Positions 9,689 to 18,518 of a stretch of 64,000 bases of DNA are shown here, in pieces. Below the pieces are notes generated by a model. It saw only the letters and a list, made by a program, of their open reading frames with translations, did no database searches and was not told where the DNA came from. The DNA is from Halotalea alkalilenta (lineage in GTDB: Bacteria; Pseudomonadota; Gammaproteobacteria; Pseudomonadales; Halomonadaceae). Location of the stretch: assembly GCF_001648175.1 (NCBI RefSeq), contig NZ_CP015243.1, positions 2,418,001 to 2,482,000 of the forward strand, read 5' to 3'. Both the position numbers and the translations under genes were made by a program. Each line of letters starts with the position of its first letter. The stretch's first letter is position 1.

Positions 9689-9934
9689 AGGGTGCCCGGG
9701 CGCTACACCCTTCCGCGCCACCGTGCCACGGCGAAACCCCCGATCCCCCGCCATGAAGGCTTCCAGCATGTGCGGGATCAGCGTCGCTGCATCGACAGCT
9801 TCGCCATAGGTTTGCGCATGGAGCTGTGCATAGCGGTCGAGGTCGGCTTTCAGGCTGGCAGGGCAGGCAAAGGTCAGCTTGACGCTGCTGCTGGACGGCA
9901 GCGGCCCCAAGCGCAACTTCTTGGTCGTGCTCAT
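9653..9934 (-). CDS. DUF2274 family protein, last gene of the trb operon
   Basis: 93 residues. The core KLTFACPASLKADLDRYAQLHAQTYGEAVDAATLIPHMLEAFM reads as a ribbon-helix-helix-like fold and matches the DUF2274 family regularly found just after trbI in Tn4371-type ICEs. The start overlaps the trbI stop by 4 bp (ATGA), so it is translationally coupled. The C-terminal tail (after DRGFRRG) overlaps the convergent abi gene and may have been replaced when that gene arrived. The role is unknown; a DNA-binding or accessory transfer role is inference. Confidence 0.8.
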   Translation of the reverse strand: MSTTKKLRLGPLPSSSSVKLTFACPASLKADLDRYAQLHAQTYGEAVDAATLIPHMLEAFMAGDRGFRRGTVARKGVAPGHPLTDRQDSQQQG

Positions 9935-11229
9935 CGTGATGTTCCTCGGTTGAACATGAGCGGCTGGTAGGGGCGAAGCGTCAAATCGCGCGCGACGATG
10001 ATCCGCACCGGCAGGCCCGGCCGACTGGTCAAGGTCGGCTGGATGTTCATGTTGCGCCGGGTCATCTCCTGGCCGACCTGATTGATACTGTCCTGCGCGC
10101 TGTCACGCCCGGCGATGATGATGCGATCGCCGTCCTGCCGGTTCTCCGGCGCGGCCAGTTCGGCACCGACGCCCAATAGCGTCGTCAGCGCCGCCCCGGC
10201 GAAGATGCGGCCCCAGTGGTAGTCCACGCCGTCTTCCAGGCCGGCATAGCCAGCCGGGTCGGTGCCGACCAGGTTGTCCAGTGTCAGCGAAGACGTGTCC
10301 GGCAGGATGATCCGGTTCCAGACGACTTGAACCCGGCTCTGGCCGTAGCTCACCTGGCTGTTGTAGCGGCCCAGGATGCGCGAACCCTGCGGGATCAGCA
10401 GGAAACGCCCAGTGGCCGTGTCATAGACCGGCTCCGTGACCGTGGCGATCACGTCGCCCGGCAAGTCCGACTTGATGCCCGTCACCAGCGCAGCGGCGAC
10501 CACCGTTCCGGCCATGACCTGATACGGCGAAGCCGGCAGGGTCAGGTTGCCGGAGTTACGGGTTTCCGTAGATGCGCCTTGCAGGAATGCCTCTTTCTGC
10601 TCCTGCCGGTTCTGTACGGCGGTCTGATCGGCGGGCTGGGCCGCCGTCGAGGCCGGCCCGGCCGCCATCGGATCGAAGGCCGCATTGGCAGAGAAGCCCG
10701 GCGCAGCGGCAACCTGCGACTGTGCCACCGGCGCGGCGCCTTGTGTGCCCGAGCGGAAGAACACGGACGAGGCGGCCGCTTCCTCGGCCTCCTTCAAGCG
10801 GGCCAGGCGCTCGGCCTCGGCCGGGTCGTGGCCGGGTGGCGCGTAGCCGACTGCCGGTTGCTGCTGCGCATTGACGATGGCCGGCCCAAGGTCGCCCGGC
10901 AGCGGCGGCCCCAGCTCGGGCACGTCGGGGGGCAAGGCGGGCGGCAGTTGGGAATAGTCGGTCGGCAGCCGCTCCAGCCCTTCGGAGCGCGACACGCGAT
11001 CGACGTTGTACAGCTCGGTGGATTCGCCAGCGCCGCGCCGCTGTGGTTGCAGCGACCACATCAGCGCGCCCAGCACGGCGACCGACAGGCTGCCGGCGAG
11101 GATCGCCAGCACGCGCCGGTTCAACCGTGTGACCGGGCGCGGCTGGGCGCGTAGCGTCACCGTTTCCGGGGCCACCTTGTCCGCCTGCGGGATGGCAAGG
11201 TCGGGAGTGTCGTCCTGGCTCATGCTCAA
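9931..11229 (-). CDS. trbI: TrbI, VirB10-like type IV secretion protein
   Basis: 432 residues. TrbI/VirB10 spans the periplasm and links the inner-membrane ATPases to the outer-membrane core of the mating channel. Seen: a basic cytosolic N-terminus; one membrane segment (about 41-60, RVLAILAGSLSVAVLGALMW); a proline-rich periplasmic linker (90-180); and the conserved C-terminal beta domain with LIPQGSRILGRYNSQVSYGQ, VQVVWNRIILPDT and DYHWGRIFAGAALTTLLG. Length is normal. ATGA overlaps join it to trbG upstream and DUF2274 downstream. Confidence 0.95.
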   Translation of the reverse strand: MSMSQDDTPDLAIPQADKVAPETVTLRAQPRPVTRLNRRVLAILAGSLSVAVLGALMWSLQPQRRGAGESTELYNVDRVSRSEGLERLPTDYSQLPPALPPDVPELGPPLPGDLGPAIVNAQQQPAVGYAPPGHDPAEAERLARLKEAEEAAASSVFFRSGTQGAAPVAQSQVAAAPGFSANAAFDPMAAGPASTAAQPADQTAVQNRQEQKEAFLQGASTETRNSGNLTLPASPYQVMAGTVVAAALVTGIKSDLPGDVIATVTEPVYDTATGRFLLIPQGSRILGRYNSQVSYGQSRVQVVWNRIILPDTSSLTLDNLVGTDPAGYAGLEDGVDYHWGRIFAGAALTTLLGVGAELAAPENRQDGDRIIIAGRDSAQDSINQVGQEMTRRNMNIQPTLTSRPGLPVRIIVARDLTLRPYQPLMFNRGTSR

Positions 11230-12218
11230 TTCCTCCGCGCCACGCCGTCGGTGCGCTCGATCCGCACCACGTCGCCCCTGTCCCCGCCCAGGCGCAGCTC
11301 GGCCGCGCCGAACAGCCGATCCACGATGTAATACGGCGAACGGAAACGGTAGTTCACCAGTTGTCCGTCACCTTGCGCGCCGATGACGAACAAGGGCGGC
11401 AGTTCGCCCTGGGCGATGCCGGCCGGGAACTGGATATAGACCTTCTCGCCGTCATCGAAGGCGCGCAGCGGTTTCCACGACGGATGGCTGCCGCTGATCG
11501 CGTAGCGGAAGCGGATGCGCTCCAGCGAAAGCCCGGTATCGACCGGCGCGGCCGTCTGTGCGGCCTGCACCTGGCGCTGCAAGGCCAGCATCCGGTCGCG
11601 CGGGTAGTCCCAGGAGACGGATGCCATCCATGCCCGCTCGGTCGAGGTCAGCTCCAGCAGATAGGTGCGGCGATTGGTGGTGATGACCAGATTCGTCTTG
11701 AGGCCCGAACGCACGGGCTTGACCAGCACATTGACGCGCAGCTCGCCGCCGCCGCCGCTGGACGTGTCGCCGACGATCCAGCGCACGGTATCGCCGGCGG
11801 CCACCGTCACCAGTTCCTCGCCGGGCTGGAGCGAAACCACGGTCACGCGCCCCGGCGCGGCATAGACTTGGTACAGCGCGCCGTCCGTGAACGGCCAGAC
11901 CTGGATCGCATTGACATAGCCCTCGCGTGTGGGCGCCACCCGCGCCTCCGTGTTGGCCTTGGACACGCGCACGGTTTCGTCGGCCGGTTCCGGTGCAGGC
12001 TCGGCGTCCTCGCCATCCGGCAGCGGTTTCAACTGCGCCGGCAGCGCCAACGGCTCGGGCAAGGCGACGACTTCCACCGGCGCCGGCGGCTCGGGGATGA
12101 ACTGCGCCTCCACCGGCTCGTCAAGGGGGATGACGGGCGGCGGCTTGCCCTGCGTGGCGCAGCCCGCCAGGGCCAGCAGCATCAAAGGGAAAGCGTAAAA
12201 ACGGACAAGCGATTTCAT
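11226..12218 (-). CDS. trbG: TrbG, VirB9-like type IV secretion protein
   Basis: 330 residues from the ATG at 12218; the longer open frame to 12842 is a shadow of trbF. The N-terminus is a lipoprotein signal, LMLLALAGC, followed by a proline-rich stretch. VirB9/TrbG forms part of the outer-membrane core complex with VirB10 and VirB7. Family features are the N-terminal VRVSKANTEARVAPTREGY and VQPGEELVTVAAGDT-like region, and the C-terminal YAISGSHPSWKPLRAFDDG then KVYIQFP and VDRLF. The start overlaps the trbF stop. Confidence 0.94.
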   Translation of the reverse strand: MKSLVRFYAFPLMLLALAGCATQGKPPPVIPLDEPVEAQFIPEPPAPVEVVALPEPLALPAQLKPLPDGEDAEPAPEPADETVRVSKANTEARVAPTREGYVNAIQVWPFTDGALYQVYAAPGRVTVVSLQPGEELVTVAAGDTVRWIVGDTSSGGGGELRVNVLVKPVRSGLKTNLVITTNRRTYLLELTSTERAWMASVSWDYPRDRMLALQRQVQAAQTAAPVDTGLSLERIRFRYAISGSHPSWKPLRAFDDGEKVYIQFPAGIAQGELPPLFVIGAQGDGQLVNYRFRSPYYIVDRLFGAAELRLGGDRGDVVRIERTDGVARRN

Positions 12219-12919
12219 GGTTTGGCTCCATCGGAAGAATCCAGCTCGCGGCTCCACGACAGACCATTGACGTAGATGCCCAGGGGATTGCGGCGCAGGC
12301 GTTCTTCGGTGCGCGGGGTTTGCAGCACGATGGACACCACGGCCGTCCACCGCTCCAGCCCGGCGGCCGCTCCGTTGACGTAGCGGCGTTCCGTCCAGCG
12401 CACGTTGAACGACGTGTCGCTGGCGCGCACGACGCTGGTGATCTGCACCGTCACCGTTTCCTTGCCGACGCGGGTGAAGGGGTCGTTGGTGCGGGCGTAG
12501 TCGTTGAGCACCGCCGCGCCCTTGTCGGTGCTGTAGTCGTAGGCATCGAGCCAGTTCTGCCGCACCACGATGGGGTCGATGGACAGCGAACGCACCAGCG
12601 TCACGAAGCGCGCCAGGTGGTGCGCGATCTGCGCGTCGGCGGGCCGGTACGGCGTGGCGGCCTCGCCCACGGCGCGCACCTGCCCGGCCTGATCGACCTC
12701 GATGACATAGGGGGTGACGATGGACTGCGCCGAGCGCCACACCAGGCCGGCGGCCATCAGCAGCGCGAGCACCAGGCAGCCGAAGGCCATCAGTCGCCAG
12801 TTCTTCGCCTGCACGCGCGCCGAGCCGATACGGTCGTCCCACACCTGCGCGGCGGCTTGATAGGGAGTGGCAGGCTGCGGCGTGTCGGCGTAGCGCACCT
12901 GCGGTCGTTTGAATCGCAT
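12215..12919 (-). CDS. trbF: TrbF, VirB8-like type IV secretion protein
   Basis: 234 residues. VirB8/TrbF proteins are bitopic inner-membrane proteins that nucleate assembly of the secretion channel. The sequence has a cytosolic N-terminus, one membrane segment at about 43-62 (LMAFGCLVLALLMAAGLVW), and a periplasmic NTF2-like domain with VTPYVIEVDQAGQVRAVG and FNVRWTERRYVNG. The order trbL-trbF-trbG is as in RP4 and Tn4371. Confidence 0.94.
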   Translation of the reverse strand: MRFKRPQVRYADTPQPATPYQAAAQVWDDRIGSARVQAKNWRLMAFGCLVLALLMAAGLVWRSAQSIVTPYVIEVDQAGQVRAVGEAATPYRPADAQIAHHLARFVTLVRSLSIDPIVVRQNWLDAYDYSTDKGAAVLNDYARTNDPFTRVGKETVTVQITSVVRASDTSFNVRWTERRYVNGAAAGLERWTAVVSIVLQTPRTEERLRRNPLGIYVNGLSWSRELDSSDGAKP

Positions 12920-12937
12920 GGGTGTTCTCCTTGAAGG

Positions 12938-14335
12938 TCAGGTGTCGGAATCACGCAGGCTCGGGCCTTGCCCGGAGCCGCCGCCGTTGCCACCGCGCAG
13001 CGTGTGGGCGGCGGTGGTGGCGGCATGGGTGATCTGCTGGCGGCGGTGCATCCGCTTGGCCCAGGCGGGTTGCTCCTGCTTCTGCGAGCTGGCGGCACCG
13101 TCGGCGGCCTGGCCGGGGCCATCAGTGCCACCAGATGTGGCCCCTGCGCCGCCGTCGGCCTCCGCGCCGTTCCATCCGGCGCGGAAAGGGCCGGCCATCT
13201 TCTGCCCAGCAGCGGAAGCGCCGGACGCGGCGCGGCGGCCCGCCGCCTGCGCGCCGGTCTTGGCGACGTTGCCCATACCAGCCATCGCCCCTTTGGCCCC
13301 GCCGCCCGCAGCGGCGGAACCGGCCCGGAATGCCGCACCGGCGCTGCCGGCAGCAGAAGTCGCGGCACGCGCGCCGCTGCCTGCGAGCTTGGCGGCGGCC
13401 GGCGCCATGCGTGCCCCGGCGGCTACGGCACCGCCTACGCCGGTCGCGGCGGCGCCGATGGCGACGGCCGTGCCGGCAGCGCCGACAGCGCCGACAGCGG
13501 CACCGGCCATCGCGCCCGCGCCGAGCTGCGGCGCACCGGACACCAGCCCCGTGGCGATGCCCGGCCCGAAGATCCCCAGCGCCAGCAGCGCGAGCGACGC
13601 CAGCATGATGACCAGCGCATGGTCGATGGATGGTTCGTCGGGATGCACCTGGAACTCGGCGAACAGTCCCGAACCGATGCCGACGATGACGGCGAGCACC
13701 AGCACCTTGATGCCCGACGACACCACGTTGCCGAGCACTTTTTCCGCCAGGAAGCTCGTCTTGTTCCAGAGCGCGAACGGCACCAGCACGAAGCCGGCCA
13801 GCGTTGTCAGCTTGAACTCGATCAGCGTGATGAAAAGCTGGATCGCCAGCACGAAGAAGCATAGGACGACCACCAGCCACGCCAGGAACATCACCGCGAT
13901 GGCATCAAGGTTCACGAACACTTCGGGAAAGCCCGCCATGTCGCCGACTTGCTCCAGGATCGGCGCGGCGGCGTCGATGCCGGTCTTGGCCAGCCGCCCA
14001 GGCTGAAGAAAGTTCTCCATCGTGATGGCCGAGCCGGTGGCCGTAATCCCCAGGCCGGCGAACGAGCGGAACACGATGCCCGCCAGCCAGTTGAAGTTGC
14101 CGATGATGTAGGCAAAGGCGCCGACGTAGAGCACCTTGCGCAGCAGCTTGGCGATCACGTCCTCGCCCTGGCCGGTGGCGTGGCTCATCGCCCAGTACAA
14201 ACCGGCGATGGTCATGTCGATGACGATCAGCGTGGCGGTCAGGAACGCCACTTCGCCTTGCAGCAGCCCGAACCCCGAGTCGATGTAGCGTGAGAACGTA
14301 TCGAGGAAGCGGTCGATGATGGTCACGTCGTTCAT
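12938..14335 (-). CDS. trbL: TrbL, VirB6-like polytopic membrane protein
   Basis: 465 residues. The N-terminal 300 residues hold several hydrophobic segments (for example around 31-50, 88-110, 165-190, 245-270), as in TrbL/VirB6, which forms part of the inner-membrane channel. From about residue 275 on the protein becomes an Ala/Gly-rich low-complexity tail, usual in TrbL. That tail, GC-rich on both strands, makes long spurious antisense frames. The start overlaps the TrbK-like gene by ATGA. Confidence 0.93.
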   Translation of the reverse strand: MNDVTIIDRFLDTFSRYIDSGFGLLQGEVAFLTATLIVIDMTIAGLYWAMSHATGQGEDVIAKLLRKVLYVGAFAYIIGNFNWLAGIVFRSFAGLGITATGSAITMENFLQPGRLAKTGIDAAAPILEQVGDMAGFPEVFVNLDAIAVMFLAWLVVVLCFFVLAIQLFITLIEFKLTTLAGFVLVPFALWNKTSFLAEKVLGNVVSSGIKVLVLAVIVGIGSGLFAEFQVHPDEPSIDHALVIMLASLALLALGIFGPGIATGLVSGAPQLGAGAMAGAAVGAVGAAGTAVAIGAAATGVGGAVAAGARMAPAAAKLAGSGARAATSAAGSAGAAFRAGSAAAGGGAKGAMAGMGNVAKTGAQAAGRRAASGASAAGQKMAGPFRAGWNGAEADGGAGATSGGTDGPGQAADGAASSQKQEQPAWAKRMHRRQQITHAATTAAHTLRGGNGGGSGQGPSLRDSDT

Positions 14336-14622
14336 GGCGTCTCCCCTCCGATGGGTTCATCGAAGGTGGGCGGAATGGGCGGCAGCTCGGCCAGCGTCCG
14401 GTACTCGTCAGGCCCGGTCTGGCCGGCGAAGAAGCGCCGGCGGAAGGCTTCGGCGGCCGCCTGGCAAGCGTCCTCGCCCACGGCTTGCCGGTCGGCCGCG
14501 CATTGCGCACGCAATGCCTTGAGCCGCACGGGATCGGCGGCCAAGGCGTCGGCCAGGCTCTCGGTGGGCCGCTGGCCGCAGGCAGCCAGCAGCACGGTCA
14601 GCAGGACGGAAGCGCATCGCAT
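14332..14622 (-). CDS. trbK: TrbK-like entry-exclusion lipoprotein
   Basis: 96 residues. The N-terminus is a lipoprotein signal ending in LLAAC. The mature part has LAADPVRLKALRAQCAADR and an AEAFRRRF segment shared with the small lipoprotein at 22304. It lies between trbJ and trbL, the place of trbK in RP4, whose product blocks entry of a related element into the same cell. Placement plus lipobox supports the call; exclusion activity is inferred. An ATGA overlap couples it to trbL. Confidence 0.8.
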   Translation of the reverse strand: MRCASVLLTVLLAACGQRPTESLADALAADPVRLKALRAQCAADRQAVGEDACQAAAEAFRRRFFAGQTGPDEYRTLAELPPIPPTFDEPIGGETP

Positions 14623-14634
14623 GGCCGCCTCCGG

Positions 14635-15363
14635 TCAGTTGCCGTAGAAATCCACGCGCTGCGGCGTGTACGGCGTTCCGGTGCCCAGGAAGCGCCGCCG
14701 CACTTCGCGGGCGCGCTCGGTGGCCGCCGCTTGGCGTGCCAGTTCAAGCGAGGTCGCACGGTCTTGCGTGATCTGGAGCTGCTGGGACTGGATCGACTGC
14801 TTGGCCTGGAGCGCGAGAAGCTGGTTCGTCGCCTGCATGGCTTGCAGCGCGCCGGTGGCCGACTGGCTCTGGCTCACGAGGTCGGCCAGCGCGCCTTCGT
14901 CTTCGCGCAAGTTCTGCGACACCTGCGCCTGCATCCGCATCGCCGTATGCAGGCCATCGAGCGTGTTCTTCCACCGCTCTCGGGCATCGCGGAACATCTG
15001 GTCGCCGCTGACGGTGGCGGCGTACTGCTCGGGGTGCAGCCGCGCGAAATCGCGGTCGAGATTCTGCACGTCGTAAGCCAGCCCCTGCGCCTCGGCGATC
15101 AGACGCTCGGTGGTGGCGAGCGTCGAGCGCAGCCGGTTGACGATGTTGAAGTCCAGATTCGCCAGGTTGCGCGCCTGGTTCATCAGCATCTGGGCTTCGT
15201 TCTGGAGTTGCTGAATCTGGTTGTTGATCTGCTCCAGCGTGCGGATGGCCGTCAGCGTGTTCTGCACGAGGTTCGTGGGATCGACCACGACCCATTGCGC
15301 ATGAACGGTGGAAGCGGTGCAAAGCATGGCCGCGACGGTCGCCGCGAGAAGACGCTTCTTCAT
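14635..15363 (-). CDS. trbJ: TrbJ, VirB5-like type IV secretion protein
   Basis: 242 residues from the ATG at 15363 (ATGA overlap with trbE). A cleavable signal peptide is clear (KKRLLAATVAAMLCTASTVHA). The mature protein starts QWVVVDPTNLVQNTLTAIRT, the TrbJ hallmark, and is almost wholly helical, with heptad-like coiled-coil stretches (NQIQQLQNEAQMLMNQ). VirB5/TrbJ proteins are minor pilus-tip components that contact the recipient. Confidence 0.94.
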   Translation of the reverse strand: MKKRLLAATVAAMLCTASTVHAQWVVVDPTNLVQNTLTAIRTLEQINNQIQQLQNEAQMLMNQARNLANLDFNIVNRLRSTLATTERLIAEAQGLAYDVQNLDRDFARLHPEQYAATVSGDQMFRDARERWKNTLDGLHTAMRMQAQVSQNLREDEGALADLVSQSQSATGALQAMQATNQLLALQAKQSIQSQQLQITQDRATSLELARQAAATERAREVRRRFLGTGTPYTPQRVDFYGN

Positions 15364-17849
15364 GGCAGGTTCTCCTGTGGTTGGGAAAGGAACGAAGCGG
15401 CCGCCGGTGCGGACGGCAGCAGGCTGGCGGCCCAGTCGAGGCCGCGATGGCGCAGCCACGCGCCAGCGAAGCCGGGTGCGCCGGCCTGTGTCAGCACGCG
15501 GTCGATGTCGCGTTGGTCTTGCGGAGTGGATGCGCCGGCGAACGCAAGCGCGGCCGGCCCCAGGTCGAGGTCGAACAGGCGATTGCCCAAGCGCGATTGG
15601 TAGTAGTAATCGCGCTTGGGTTCGGCGGTGGCGACGATCTCGATCTGCCGGCTGTTGAGGCCGAAACCCTCGTAGATCGTGCGAATCTGCGGTTCTGTCG
15701 CCTGCGGATTAGGTAAGAAAATCCGACTGGCGCAGCTCTCGATGATCGCGGGTGCGATGGTCGAATCCTTGATGTCCGCCAGCGATTGCGTGGCGAAGAT
15801 GACGCTGACGTTCCTTTTCCTGAGCGTCTTAAGCCACTGGCGGATGCGTGCGGCGAAGGCTGGTTCATCGAGGAACAGCCACGCTTCATCCAGAATCAGC
15901 AGCGTGGGCGTACCGTTGAAACGCTCGTCGAAGCGGGCGAACAGGTAGTGCAGCACCGCCTGCACGGCGGCGGGGCTGTGCATCAGTTCTTCCATCTCGA
16001 AGCCCTGCACGTCGGCCATGCCCAGCCGATCGCGGTCGGCATCCAGCAGCTTGCCGTGGGCACCGCCCAGCACATACGGCGACAGCGCCTGCCGCAGCGC
16101 GTTCGATTGCAGCAACACGGAAAGCCCGGTCAGCGTGCGCTGCTCCGGCGGCGCACCCGCGAGGCTGCCCAGGGCCGACCAGATGGCCACCTTCTCGTCG
16201 GGGCCGACGGTCACGCCTTCGTGCAGCAGGCGGCCTTCCACCCATTCGGCCGCCCAGGTGCGATAGCCTTCGCCGTCGATGCGGGCCAGCGGCTGGAAGG
16301 CAATGCCGCCATCGGCGCCGAGGTCGTAGTGCTCGCCGCCCAAGCCCAACACAGTCGCCCGCATGGAGCGGCCCATGTCGAAAGCGAAGATCCGCGAGCC
16401 GGGATAGCGCCGGAACTGCATCGCCAGGATGGCAAGCAGTACCGACTTGCCCATGCCGGTCGGCCCGGCGACCAGTGTGTGGCCCACGTCGCCGATGTGA
16501 GTGACCAAGCGAAAAGGCGTCGCGCCATCGGTGCGGGTGACGATCAGCGGCGGGCCGTCGAGGTGGTCGTTCTTCTCCGGCCCAGCCCATACCGCCGACA
16601 GCGGCATCATGTGCGCCAGATTCAGCGTCGAGACGATGGGCTGGCGCACGTTCGCATAGGCATTGCCGGGAATGGACGACAGCCACGCATCGACGGCATT
16701 GAGGGTTTCGGGGATGGTCACGAAACCCCGGCCCTGGATGACGCGCTCCACCATGCGCAGCTTCTCGTCGGCCGCGGCCGGGTCGGCATCGAGCACCGTC
16801 ACCGTGGCGGTGAGATAGCCGAAGGCCACCTGATCGCCGCCCAGCTCCTGCAAGGCGGCATCGGCGTCGGCCGCCTTGTTGCTGGCGTCGGTATCGACCA
16901 GCGGGCTTTCCTGCTGGAAGATCGTTTCGCGTAGCAGCGCGACGACGTTCTTCCGTTTCGCAAACCACTGGCGGCGCAGGCGGCCGAGTTCTTTTTCCGC
17001 CTCGGCTTTGTCCATGCAGAGGAAGCGCGTACTCCAGCGGTAGCCAAAGCCCAGGCGGTTGAGGTCGTCCAGAATCCCGGGCCACGTCGAAGTCGGAAAG
17101 CCTCGCACCGACACCACGCGCAGGTGTTGGTCGCCCAGCGTGGGCGCGAGGCCGCCGACCAAGGCGGAATCGGTCAGCAGCGCGTCGATGTGGAACGGCA
17201 CTTCGGGAACCGCCAACCGATAGCGCCGCGTTGAAACCGTGGCGTGCAGGTAGGTCAACGTCTCTGCATCATCGAGCCAGGCGATTTCCGGCATCACGCC
17301 ATCGAGCAGGTCGAACACGCGATCGGTTTCCGCCACGAAGGTATCGAGCCGGCCACGCCAGTCCACGCCGTCGCCGGGCGTGTTCTCGTAGAGCAGCCTG
17401 GCGGCGCGGGCGCGGGATTCCTCCGGCGGCAGGTACGCGAGCGTCAGGTGATAGGCGCTCTCGAAGTGATGCCCGTTCGGCCGCGAAACGCTCCCCCGGA
17501 GCGTTTCGTCCTCGGCCTCACCCTCGAAGGCCGCGCGGCGTTCTTCATCGATCAGCCAAGACAGCGGCTCGGGAAAGTCGGAGTGCGGGTAGTCCGCCGC
17601 CGGCCGGCGCTCGGCCTCGATGAACAAGGCCCAGCCCGAGCCCAGCCGGCGTAGCGCGTTGTTCAACCGCGCCGTGGTGGCGATCAGCTCGCCTTGCGTG
17701 GCGCTATCGAGGTCGGGTCCACGGAAACGGGCTGAGCGCTGAAAGCTACCGTCCTTGTTCAAGACAACACCCGGCGCGATCAGCCCGGCCCAGGGCAGCC
17801 AGTCGGCCAGCAGCGCAGGCCGCTGGCGGTATTCGGCAAGGTTCAGCAT
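15360..17849 (-). CDS. trbE: TrbE, VirB4-like conjugation ATPase
   Basis: 829 residues from MLNLAEYRQRPALLADWL at 17849; the longer frame upstream is a shadow of trbD. VirB4/TrbE is the large cytosolic-face ATPase that drives pilus assembly and substrate transfer. Walker A is LVAGPTGMGKSVLLAILA and Walker B is LLILDEAWLFL, with the downstream SVIFATQSLADIKDST segment typical of VirB4. The full N-terminal CagE/TrbE domain is present. Confidence 0.97.
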   Translation of the reverse strand: MLNLAEYRQRPALLADWLPWAGLIAPGVVLNKDGSFQRSARFRGPDLDSATQGELIATTARLNNALRRLGSGWALFIEAERRPAADYPHSDFPEPLSWLIDEERRAAFEGEAEDETLRGSVSRPNGHHFESAYHLTLAYLPPEESRARAARLLYENTPGDGVDWRGRLDTFVAETDRVFDLLDGVMPEIAWLDDAETLTYLHATVSTRRYRLAVPEVPFHIDALLTDSALVGGLAPTLGDQHLRVVSVRGFPTSTWPGILDDLNRLGFGYRWSTRFLCMDKAEAEKELGRLRRQWFAKRKNVVALLRETIFQQESPLVDTDASNKAADADAALQELGGDQVAFGYLTATVTVLDADPAAADEKLRMVERVIQGRGFVTIPETLNAVDAWLSSIPGNAYANVRQPIVSTLNLAHMMPLSAVWAGPEKNDHLDGPPLIVTRTDGATPFRLVTHIGDVGHTLVAGPTGMGKSVLLAILAMQFRRYPGSRIFAFDMGRSMRATVLGLGGEHYDLGADGGIAFQPLARIDGEGYRTWAAEWVEGRLLHEGVTVGPDEKVAIWSALGSLAGAPPEQRTLTGLSVLLQSNALRQALSPYVLGGAHGKLLDADRDRLGMADVQGFEMEELMHSPAAVQAVLHYLFARFDERFNGTPTLLILDEAWLFLDEPAFAARIRQWLKTLRKRNVSVIFATQSLADIKDSTIAPAIIESCASRIFLPNPQATEPQIRTIYEGFGLNSRQIEIVATAEPKRDYYYQSRLGNRLFDLDLGPAALAFAGASTPQDQRDIDRVLTQAGAPGFAGAWLRHRGLDWAASLLPSAPAAASFLSQPQENLP

Positions 17850-17859
17850 GGCATCCCCC

Positions 17860-18144
17860 TCACACGTCCAGCAGCGGCTTGTGCTTGATGTGCCGGGCGA
17901 AGACCTGCATGAACTGCGGATCGACGCGAGCGCCCCAGACCGCCAGCGAATGGCCGACGATCCAGAGCACCACGCCGGGAATCCACAGTTGCAGGCCCAG
18001 CCCGACGGCGGCGGCCAGCGTGCCGTTGGCGATCGCCACGGTGCGCGGCGCACCGCCCAGCAGGATCGGCTCGGTCAGCGAGCGATGCAGCGGAATCTCG
18101 AAACCGGACGCGAAAGCCGGTGCGCCTTCGTTGGCGGCACTCAT
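17860..18144 (-). CDS. trbD: TrbD, VirB3-like membrane protein
   Basis: 94 residues, starting at the ATG at 18144, which overlaps the trbC stop (ATGA). FEIPLHRSLTEPILLGGAPR is the TrbD/VirB3 signature; a hydrophobic region follows (about 37-68). VirB3 sits in the inner membrane with VirB4. The stop is 10 bp before the trbE start. Confidence 0.93.
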   Translation of the reverse strand: MSAANEGAPAFASGFEIPLHRSLTEPILLGGAPRTVAIANGTLAAAVGLGLQLWIPGVVLWIVGHSLAVWGARVDPQFMQVFARHIKHKPLLDV

Positions 18145-18518
18145 ACGACCGCCCCGCCGGAGAAGCTGAAGAAGGACAGGAAGAACGACGACGCGGCGAA
18201 CGCGATGGATAGGCCGAAGACGATCTGGATCAGCTTGCGGAAGCCGCCCGACGTGTCGCCGAAGGCGAGCGCCAGGCCCGTGGCAATGATGATGATGACG
18301 GCGACGATGCGCGCGACCGGCCCCTGGATCGACTCCAGGATGGATTGCAGCGGCCCTTCCCACGGCATCGAGGAACCGGCGGCCTGTGCCGTGCCGGCCA
18401 GGAACAGCAGCAGCGCGGCCAGCAGTAGCCCCTGCCCCGCAGGGCGGGCGACGCTGCCCAGCCGTGCGAGGTTGGGAAGCGGTTTTACGGAAAAGCGGAA
18501 AGCATGGACGTGCGTCAT
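18141..18518 (-). CDS. trbC: TrbC, VirB2-like pilin precursor
   Basis: 125 residues. A long signal region ends at about residue 47 (LLLAALLLFLAGTAQA). The mature part has two hydrophobic helices (VARIVAVIIIIATGLALAF and IVFGLSIAFAASSFFLSF), as expected for the major subunit of the conjugative pilus. RP4 TrbC is cyclised by TraF; a TraF-like peptidase gene is present at 34144, which fits. Confidence 0.93.
   Translation of the reverse strand: MTHVHAFRFSVKPLPNLARLGSVARPAGQGLLLAALLLFLAGTAQAAGSSMPWEGPLQSILESIQGPVARIVAVIIIIATGLALAFGDTSGGFRKLIQIVFGLSIAFAASSFFLSFFSFSGGAVV

Noticed and set aside
12909..14006. Long plus-strand open frames over trbL
   Set aside because: They mirror the Ala/Gly-rich trbL tail; low complexity, no ribosome site.
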